Source of the DNA: Alphaproteobacteria bacterium
GTDB lineage: Bacteria; Pseudomonadota; Alphaproteobacteria; JAAXGF01
Assembly: GCA_012267605.1 (NCBI GenBank)
Contig: JAAXGF010000173.1
Span: 1-7,610, forward strand
DNA: 7,610 nucleotides
Direction of reading: 5' to 3'
The position numbers and the translations under genes are program-made. Shown piece by piece: positions 1 to 6,100 of the stretch. Numbering within the stretch: position 1 is the first letter of the stretch; every line of letters begins with the position of its first letter. Below the pieces are notes generated by a model, which made no database searches, was not told the origin of the DNA, and saw nothing but the letters and a program-made list of their open reading frames with translations.

Positions 1-1
1 C

Positions 2-319
2 GGCGCCTACGACGTGATGAGCTCAAAACACTTGCGAGGTGACGTCAACTATGCGTGGCCCTCCGCCGAAATTGCCGTGATGGGACCCAAGGGCGCGGTC
101 GAGATTATCTTTCGCGGCGGGGACGCGGACAAGATTGCGGAGAAAACCGAGGAATACCGAGCCAAGTTTGCCAATCCGTTCACCGTGGCCCACCGCGGCT
201 TCATCGACGATGTGATCATGCCACGCAATACGCGGCGTCGGGTGAGCGGGGCGCTTGCCATGTTGCGCGGCAAGCGACTAGAAAATCCTTGGAAGAAACA
301 CGACAATCTCCCTCTGTAA
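2..319 (+). CDS. pccB: Propionyl-CoA carboxylase beta chain (carboxyltransferase), C-terminal end, 5' partial
   Basis: The frame is open from base 2 and gives the last 105 residues of a biotin-dependent acyl-CoA carboxyltransferase; the gene begins outside the window. It opens with GAYDVMSSKHLRGD, followed by NYAWPSAEIAVMG, KGAVEIIF, EKFANPF-like and RGFIDDVI segments, and ends KKHDNLPL. These match, block by block, my recollection of the C-terminus of the human PCC beta subunit (which ends in a similar WRKHANIPL), so PCC beta is favoured over methylcrotonyl- or geranyl-CoA carboxylases. With PccA it carries out the second half-reaction, moving the carboxyl group from carboxybiotin to propionyl-CoA to give methylmalonyl-CoA in the cytoplasm. 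The stop is TAA at 317-319. Internal GTG/ATG codons at 14 and 17 are not starts, because family homology continues upstream of them. Confidence 0.95.
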   Translation, partial: GAYDVMSSKHLRGDVNYAWPSAEIAVMGPKGAVEIIFRGGDADKIAEKTEEYRAKFANPFTVAHRGFIDDVIMPRNTRRRVSGALAMLRGKRLENPWKKHDNLPL

Positions 320-406
320 CCGCCAGTTTGAAATCGCACAGCCAATGCGAAGGAAACCGTAACCAATTGACTACGTCGCGAAGGGTGTAGGGCACGGGAT
401 TCCCAC

Positions 407-410
407 GAGG
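407..410 (+). promoter_or_regulatory. Ribosome binding site of pccA
   Basis: GAGG lies 7 bases before the ATG at 418. It supports this start, as does the protein beginning directly with the conserved FEKILVANRGEIACR. Confidence 0.6.
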
Positions 411-417
411 CAAAACC

Positions 418-2418
418 ATGTTCGAGAAAATACTCGTCGCCAACCGAGGAGAGATCGCTTGTCGGATTATGCGAACAGCCCGCCGGCTAGGAATTCCAAC
501 CGTGGCGGTCTATTCCGATGCCGACGCCGACGCCCTCCACGTGCACCAGGCTGACGAAGCGGTCCATTTAGGTGCATCGCCGGCCTCAGAGAGCTACGCG
601 TCCACCGAGGGGCTGGTAACTGCGGCACGCAAATGCGGCGCGGACGCTATCCATCCGGGTTACGGATTCTTGGCGGAAAATGCTGTGTTCGCGAAAGCCG
701 TAGAAGACGCTGGAATCACGTTCATCGGTCCTGGCCACGAGGCCATTGCAGCCTTGGGAGACAAAATTTCCGCACGTGCCATCGCCGAGAGCGCAGGGGT
801 TAATGTGCTTCCAGGTGCTGGGGAGGCCATCACCAGTGTCGACACCGCACGCAAGGCGGCTCAAGACATCGGTTTCCCCGTAATGATCAAGGCCGCGACC
901 GGCGGTGGCGGCCGAGGCATGCGAGTTGCCCACGACGTCCGGGACATCGGTGATGCGTATACCTCTGCGGTTTCCGAATCGCAGTCGATCTTCGCCGACG
1001 GTCGTGTCTTCGTGGAGAAATTCATCGAACGACCGCGCCATATTGAAATCCAGATTCTGGCTGATAGCCTGGGCAAGGTCGTCCACATCGGCGAACGCGA
1101 CTGTTCCATTCAGCGCCGCCACCAAAAGGTTATCGAAGAGGCGCCCTGTACCAGTCTGGACGGAGAGACGCGGACCGCCATGTGCGCCCAGGCAATAGCG
1201 CTAGCCCAGGCGGTGAACTATCGGTCGGCGGGCACCGTTGAGTTCATCGTCGATCGAGCGGGCCGCTTCTATTTCCTTGAAATGAATACCCGATTGCAGG
1301 TTGAACATCCGGTTACCGAGATGATCAGCGGAATCGACTTGGTCGAACAAATGATCCGAGTCGCGGCCGGCGAACCACTCGCACTCGAGCAATCGGATTT
1401 GCGATTTTGCGGTGCCGCAATCGAGGCACGGATCTGCGCCGAAGATCCGAGCCGGGATTTCCTTCCCTCGACTGGCCGTGTATCCCGTTTATTGCCCCCA
1501 CCAGAAACCGAATGCGTTCGCGTCGAGGCTGGGCTCGCGGAAGGTTGCGAAGTCGGCATCCATTACGATTCACTAATTGCCAAGCTCTGCGTCCACGGCG
1601 AAACGCGAGCAACCGCCGTTGCGATGATGTCGCAAGTACTGGACCAATTTGTCATCAGTGGGCTCAGCCATAACATCGCATTCCTCGCCAGTCTTGTACG
1701 CCACGCCGATTTCGCAGCCGGCAATGTCAGTACCGATTTTATCCGTGAAATCTATCCCGATGGATTTCAGGCCCAGCCTGCCGACGGGGCGGTGTCGAAC
1801 GCGTTACTTGCTGTGGCGGTATTCGCGCATCTACGCAGGCAGACGCGTGCCGCCCAAATCTCGGGTCGAATGCCGGGTCACCGGGACCCCGCCGGCGCGG
1901 ACTGGGTGGTCGTTTTGGCGGGCCAAAGCCAGACAGTGACGGCGGTCGAGATGTCGGGCGGTTACGATTTAGAAACGCGTGACGGAAAAATTGAAATTCG
2001 CGGCACTTGGCCCCTAGGGGGACCACTCTTCGAGGGCACCGTAGACGATCGCGATGTCGCCGCGCAGATCGTGCGGCGGAGCGATGGATACCAACTGCTT
2101 CATGGGGGTGCTTGCGTCGTCGTGAAAGTGCAATCGGCTCGGGCGGCGGAGTTGGCGTCCCGAATGCCCGCGCCGCGCCCACCCGACAACGCGCACAAGC
2201 TATTGTCACCCATGTCGGGCCTCGTGGTTTCGATCAAGGTTTCAGCAGGTGACGAAGTACGCGCCGGCCAACCACTCGCAATCGTCGATGCGATGAAAAT
2301 GGAGAATGTTCTGCGCGCCGAATTTGATGCTAAGGTGGCAAAGGTTTGCGCTGCCGAGGGCGACAGTATCGCGCTTGATCAAGTCGTCCTTGAGTTCCAC
2401 CGAGGCCCGGAACCGTGA
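418..2418 (+). CDS. pccA: Propionyl-CoA carboxylase alpha chain (biotin carboxylase + biotin carrier)
   Basis: Complete 666-residue biotin-containing subunit. It carboxylates its own biotin with ATP and bicarbonate and hands the CO2 to the beta chain. Domains in order: biotin carboxylase N-lobe (1-110, FEKILVANRGEIACR; HPGYGFLAEN at 79-88); ATP-grasp (about 115-310) with the glycine loop KAATGGGGRGMR at 158-169, ERDCSIQRRHQK at 226-237 and EMNTRLQVEHPVTE at 288-301, so the residues equivalent to E. coli AccC E288, N290, R292 and E296 are all present; biotin carboxylase C-terminal domain (to about 445); a variable middle region (450-590) as in PCC-type alpha chains; and a biotinyl domain (595-660) with VDAMKMEN, the biotinylated lysine being K627, 39 residues from the end. 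Length fits bacterial PCC alpha. The pccB gene 98 bp upstream argues against a methylcrotonyl-CoA enzyme. No broken motif is seen. Confidence 0.95.
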   Translation: MFEKILVANRGEIACRIMRTARRLGIPTVAVYSDADADALHVHQADEAVHLGASPASESYASTEGLVTAARKCGADAIHPGYGFLAENAVFAKAVEDAGITFIGPGHEAIAALGDKISARAIAESAGVNVLPGAGEAITSVDTARKAAQDIGFPVMIKAATGGGGRGMRVAHDVRDIGDAYTSAVSESQSIFADGRVFVEKFIERPRHIEIQILADSLGKVVHIGERDCSIQRRHQKVIEEAPCTSLDGETRTAMCAQAIALAQAVNYRSAGTVEFIVDRAGRFYFLEMNTRLQVEHPVTEMISGIDLVEQMIRVAAGEPLALEQSDLRFCGAAIEARICAEDPSRDFLPSTGRVSRLLPPPETECVRVEAGLAEGCEVGIHYDSLIAKLCVHGETRATAVAMMSQVLDQFVISGLSHNIAFLASLVRHADFAAGNVSTDFIREIYPDGFQAQPADGAVSNALLAVAVFAHLRRQTRAAQISGRMPGHRDPAGADWVVVLAGQSQTVTAVEMSGGYDLETRDGKIEIRGTWPLGGPLFEGTVDDRDVAAQIVRRSDGYQLLHGGACVVVKVQSARAAELASRMPAPRPPDNAHKLLSPMSGLVVSIKVSAGDEVRAGQPLAIVDAMKMENVLRAEFDAKVAKVCAAEGDSIALDQVVLEFHRGPEP

Positions 2419-2693
2419 CAGTGGCGATAAACTTGCGCATCATCGGCCGCGTTCAGGGTGTTTGGTACCGTGGATGGGCGGTATCCCAGGCCAACGAACA
2501 TGGATTAAGCGGTTGGGTACGTAACCGGAGCGACGGTAGCGTGGAAGCTCTCGCCATGGGCGATTCCACGGCGGTCGACACTTTCGAGCGGCGCTGCCGC
2601 GAGGGCCCGCCGATGGCCCGGGTCGAACGGATCGAGCGCACACCCACCAATTGGCAAGATGTTGCTGGCTTGCGTCAGCGGTCCACAGTCTAA
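2415..2693 (+). CDS. Acylphosphatase
   Basis: A 92-residue protein of the small acylphosphatase family (usually 90-100 residues), which hydrolyses the carboxyl-phosphate bond of acyl phosphates in the cytoplasm. The signature GRVQGVWYRGW is at residues 11-21 and GLSGWVRNRSDGSVE at 30-44. The catalytic pair expected for the family, an arginine in the phosphate loop (R19) and an asparagine (N37), is present. The start is GTG at 2415, overlapping the pccA stop as GTGA, which suggests translational coupling. It puts the signature at the usual distance from the N-terminus. The stop is TAA at 2691-2693. Family assignment is firm; the physiological substrate is unknown. Coupling to a biotin carboxylase, whose reaction passes through carboxyphosphate, is suggestive but proves nothing. 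Confidence 0.93.
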   Translation: MTVAINLRIIGRVQGVWYRGWAVSQANEHGLSGWVRNRSDGSVEALAMGDSTAVDTFERRCREGPPMARVERIERTPTNWQDVAGLRQRSTV

Positions 2694-2729
2694 GCGATAG
2701 CCGTGAGCGCATTTGCGCGATGCGCATGG

Positions 2730-2748
2730 TGTCGGAATACTTTACAGT
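2730..2748 (+). promoter_or_regulatory. Enhancer-like element, copy 1 (putative UAS for a sigma-54 activator)
   Basis: TGTCGGAATACTTTACAGT. It matches copy 2 (2879-2897) at 17 of 19 positions. The outer bases form a TGT-N11-ACA dyad, of the kind bound by dimeric NtrC-type activators. It lies about 240 bp upstream of the -24 element, a workable distance for enhancer action by DNA looping. Which activator binds is unknown. Confidence 0.6.
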
Positions 2749-2785
2749 CGAGCAGATACGCCACAAATTCTGCGCCCGACAATGA

Positions 2786-2798
2786 TAACCCATTGATT
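2786..2798 (-). promoter_or_regulatory. Putative IHF binding site, copy 1 (full consensus match)
   Basis: Read on the minus strand it is AATCAATGGGTTA, which meets every fixed position of the IHF consensus WATCAANNNNTTR. It starts 56 bp after the start of enhancer copy 1. IHF bends DNA and commonly helps enhancer-bound activators reach sigma-54 polymerase. The site is inferred from consensus and placement only. Confidence 0.5.
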
Positions 2799-2878
2799 CT
2801 AAATTGAATTGTCAGAAATCCACGATTTCGATGAACGTCATTCCGGTATAAAACTCCGCGATTTAACCAACTTCGACG

Positions 2879-2897
2879 TGTCGGAATTTTTTACAGT
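2879..2897 (+). promoter_or_regulatory. Enhancer-like element, copy 2 (putative UAS for a sigma-54 activator)
   Basis: TGTCGGAATTTTTTACAGT, the second copy of the element at 2730-2748 (2 mismatches, both in the centre). It is about 75 bp upstream of the -24 box, roughly -118 to -100 from the predicted transcription start, which is a typical position for an activator of sigma-54 polymerase. Confidence 0.65.
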
Positions 2898-2937
2898 ATT
2901 GCTACGTCTAAATCTCACGAAGTCGGCGAAAAAACCT

Positions 2938-2950
2938 TAACCCATTGAAA
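2938..2950 (-). promoter_or_regulatory. Putative IHF binding site, copy 2
   Basis: On the minus strand it reads TTTCAATGGGTTA, one mismatch from WATCAANNNNTTR. It shares an 11-bp core (TAACCCATTGA on the plus strand) with copy 1 and begins 59 bp after the start of enhancer copy 2. It sits between enhancer and promoter, centred near -53, where IHF is expected at looping promoters. Confidence 0.5.
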
Positions 2951-2970
2951 GTTCGAAAAATTTTTTCGTA

Positions 2971-2986
2971 TGGCCCGAAACTTGCG
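2971..2986 (+). promoter_or_regulatory. Sigma-54 (RpoN) -24/-12 promoter of the adhesin gene
   Basis: TGGCCCGAAACTTGCG, close to the TGGCACGNNNNTTGCW consensus. The invariant GG is at 2972-2973 and GC at 2984-2985, with the required 10 bp between them. Predicted transcription start is about 2996-2997, about 165 nt before the ATG. The match, together with paired upstream enhancer and IHF sites, makes this a well-supported regulated promoter. Confidence 0.8.
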
Positions 2987-3024
2987 TTAAATTTCAACGT
3001 AGGGCTCCGACGTCAACTCGTACT

Positions 3025-3045
3025 ATTCGCTCAGGAAGGGCGAAT
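3025..3045 (+). other. Small hairpin in the 5' leader
   Basis: ATTCGC (3025-3030) and GCGAAT (3040-3045) form a perfect 6-bp stem around a 9-nt purine-rich loop containing AGGAAGG. It is inside the predicted transcript. Function is unknown; it could be incidental. Confidence 0.3.
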
Positions 3046-3150
3046 TGTCACCGTATGCTGGTTTTCGTGACATCGATTATCGGTTCGGGTTCATCGCGGG
3101 TAGATTGAAGTTGCGTTGGAATACGAGATTGTGCGGGCGATGAGCTTAGG

Positions 3151-3155
3151 GGAGG
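3151..3155 (+). promoter_or_regulatory. Strong Shine-Dalgarno for the adhesin start
   Basis: GGAGG, 5 bases before the ATG at 3161 and within a longer purine run. It decides the start in favour of 3161 over the in-frame ATG at 3140 and GTG at 3131. Confidence 0.75.
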
Positions 3156-3160
3156 AAAAT

Positions 3161-6100
3161 ATGTTGGCCGGTCTCTCAGCCGCGCAGTTGGGTTCCGCGC
3201 AAGCGCTCGACGGCACAATTGCGTTGGGGATTTAGGACGGTCAGTGCCTCGTCTTGCCGGAAGACTTTTCGCTGACTGGCGCCGCCTTCACGCGGCAAGG
3301 ACACGATTTGCTTGTGGCAGACGGCAACGGCAACCGGGTTATCGTCAAAGAATATTTCGCACATTCACAACCTCCGGGGCTGGCTACCGAGAGCGGCATG
3401 AATTTGCCGCCCGATCTGGTGATGGCACTCGCCGGACCGCTTGCGCCAGGTCAATATGCCCAACTCGGCCCCGACGCAACCCCCGCGGCCATCGGCAAGG
3501 TCGCCACCTTGGACGGCGCCGTATCGGCGACCCGTTCGGATGGAACGGTGGTCTCCCTGAGCATTGATGCACCCGTGTATCAGGGGGACGTTCTGGTTAC
3601 GGAGATCGGCGGCGCGGTGGGTTTGGTGTTCAACGACGACACGACATTCGCCCTCGGCGAAAACGCCCGGATGGTCCTTGACGAACTGATTTACGACCCA
3701 GACAGCGGTGAAGGATCGTCGCTTTTCTCGGTCATCGAAGGGACGTTCGTTTTTGTCAGCGGCGAGATCGCCGGCAACAATCCCGAACAAATGATCATCC
3801 GCACACCGGTCGCGACGATTGGGATTCGGGGAACAAAATGCGCGGGCAAAGCGGGTTTGGAAGGCGATGACAATTTATTCGTCCTGTTACCGAATCCGGA
3901 CGGCACCTTGGGCTCGATCGTCGTCACCACCGAGGTTGGAACACTAATCGTCACGGAAGCGAACCTACCGGTAGGTGTCGCCTCCGCGCTCCTCCCGCCC
4001 CAGCCAGTGGTGTTCTCTGGCGTCGAATTCAGTCAGGTATTCGGGGCCGTTCTGAACGTCCTACCACCCTCGCCACGCTACGGCGGCGATGGAAGGGATG
4101 ATGACGACCAGGCTGGTTTGAACGTGGAGGCGCTTGGCGATATCGAGGCGGAGGTTGGCGGCGGACCCGAGGGCGGAGACGGCACCATTACGGTCGAGGG
4201 CGAGTTCATCGAGGGCGAGTTGGCTCTCGATGCACTCTCCCTTCTCGGGGCGGTGCCAACCGTGGTTGAGGGTGAAGTCGCGGCCGATGGAGATGGTGGC
4301 GGCGAGGACGATGGCAGCAATCCAGACGAACAGAATCTAATCTTGGCCATGGCATCTTCGGCCACTTCGCCGGCTCCCCCGCCGCCGCCCCCACCGCCGA
4401 CAGGTGGTAGCGGGCCCGAGACAATTATTGGCGGCAATGGTCCCGATATGCTCAGCGGGGGCGGTGGCAACGATGTTCTCAATGGTGGTGCTGGAAACGA
4501 CACACTTGATGGTGGCGACGATGATGACACTCTTTTCGGTGGCACGGGGAACGACTCACTGATCGGTGGCGAGGGCGACGACACTCTTCTCGGTGGTGAC
4601 GGCGACGACACCATCGTGGGCGGCGAAGGCGAAGGAAACGACTCGATTGACGGCGGCGCCGGCAACGATACCGCGACCTTCGCCAGCGCAAGTCAATCGG
4701 TCACCATAAATCTTGAAACCGGCATCGCTAGTGGAATGGAGACCGGCGACGACGAAATCGTTTTGGGGTCCATCGAAAATGTCATCGGTGGTGACGCGGG
4801 CGATCTCATTGTCGGTAACGACAGTTCAAACAATTTGGACGGCGGCGGCGGTGACGACACGATTTCCGGCGGAGGAGGTAACGACACGTTATTGGGTGGG
4901 GACGGCAACGATGTCATTACCGGCGGCGAGGGTAATGATGTGCTCGACGGCGGCGCCGGATCCGACCAGGCAAACTACGGCGGAAACGCGCTGGACTATA
5001 TGATCGATACCGCCGCGGGAACGATTAGCGATACCAATCCCGGCGACGGGAACGACGGGTCGGACACGCTCACCAACGTCGAGATCGCGCAGTTCTCCGA
5101 CCTCACGGTATTTTTCAATGGCACCAACAATGCCCCGATCGCGTTTGACGACGTCGCCGAGGCGGGCGAGGGCTTGGCGGAGACGATTTCGGGAGGTGAT
5201 TTGCTCGCCCACGACATCGATTTCGACAGCGATACGCTGACCATCGTTGATGTGGCGAACGCCGTCGGTGGAACGGCGGTACTTATGAACGGCGACGTGG
5301 TATTCACGCCGGAACCGGGCTTCGAAGGCGCCGCCGGGTTCGAGTATACCGCCTCGGATGGCACCAACACCGCGATCGCCGTGGTGGTTGTCAACGTTAT
5401 TCCAAATCAGGATCCCATCGCCAGCGACGATTTTGCTCAGACCATCGGGGGCATTCCCGTGGTCATCGATGTTCTGGCCAATGACCAGGAGCCTGATTTG
5501 GACCCGCTCACCGTCACTTTGGATACCTTGCCATTGAACGGTATCGTGATCGTGAACCCGGTGGACGGTACGATCACCTACACGCCGAATTTCGCATTCT
5601 CCGGTTCCGAGATTTTCTCCTACATGATCTCCGATGGCCGGGGTGGAACCGACACTGCGAACGTCACAGTGGCGGTCACGCCCGCTGCGACGGTGATCGA
5701 CGGCACGCCCTTCGACGACACGCTGACGGGGACGGCGAACAACGACCTGATTAACGCCCTTGACGGCGCCGATGATGTGAGTGGGTTGGGTGGCGACGAT
5801 ACCCTGGATGGTGGCCCCGGCGACGACGTCCTCGACGCTGGACTCGGCGACGACACGGCATTGTTTACGGGACTGTTTGTGGAGTACCTGATTGCCGATG
5901 CTTTCGGTGACATCCAGATTTCCGATCTCGAACCGGACAACGGGAGCGACGGGGTCGATCTACTAATCAACGTCGAATTCGCGCAATTCTCCGACAGGTT
6001 GTTCAACTTGGGACCGCTGACGATCGTCGGCACGCCAGGGCCGGATATCCTTGCCGGCGAATTTGGCGACGACGACATCAGCGGTCTCGGTGGCAATGAT

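Larger units (their letters stand above)
2694..3160. other. AT-rich intergenic regulatory region and leader
   Basis: This is 467 bp without a convincing gene, clearly richer in A and T than its neighbours. It contains two copies of a 19-bp enhancer-like element, two IHF-type sites, an A/T palindrome, a sigma-54 promoter and a 5' leader. No strong intrinsic terminator was found after the acylphosphatase gene: the GCGC-rich inverted repeats at 2707-2726 lack a T-run. Confidence 0.85.

Noticed and set aside
586..1125. Antisense open frame within pccA
   Set aside because: The plus strand encodes highly conserved biotin carboxylase motifs here; the antisense product has no recognisable domain.
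2707..2726. Possible terminator after the acylphosphatase gene
   Set aside because: GCGC-rich inverted repeats give only 4-5 bp stems (for example TGCGC-GAT-GCGCA at 2714-2726) and no T-run follows.
2810..2826. Possible third enhancer element (TGTCAGAAATCCACGAT)
   Set aside because: Only the left half resembles the 19-bp element; about half of the positions match and the ACA half is missing.
3131..3142. Alternative adhesin starts GTG 3131 and ATG 3140
   Set aside because: In frame but without a suitably spaced Shine-Dalgarno; the GGAGG at 3151-3155 points to ATG 3161. They would not avoid the TAG either.
3161..3260. Programmed frameshift to bypass the TAG
   Set aside because: The coding frame is the same before and after the stop, so a shift would need to be undone; no slippery sequence with a downstream structure was seen.
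4078..4917. Antisense open frames rich in Pro and Ser (for example 4078-4665 and 4693-4917)
   Set aside because: They are mirror images of Gly/Asp RTX codons (GGC/GAC read backwards give GCC/GTC and, in shifted frames, Pro/Ser/Arg), have no ribosome site and match no family. The plus frame has clear domains throughout.
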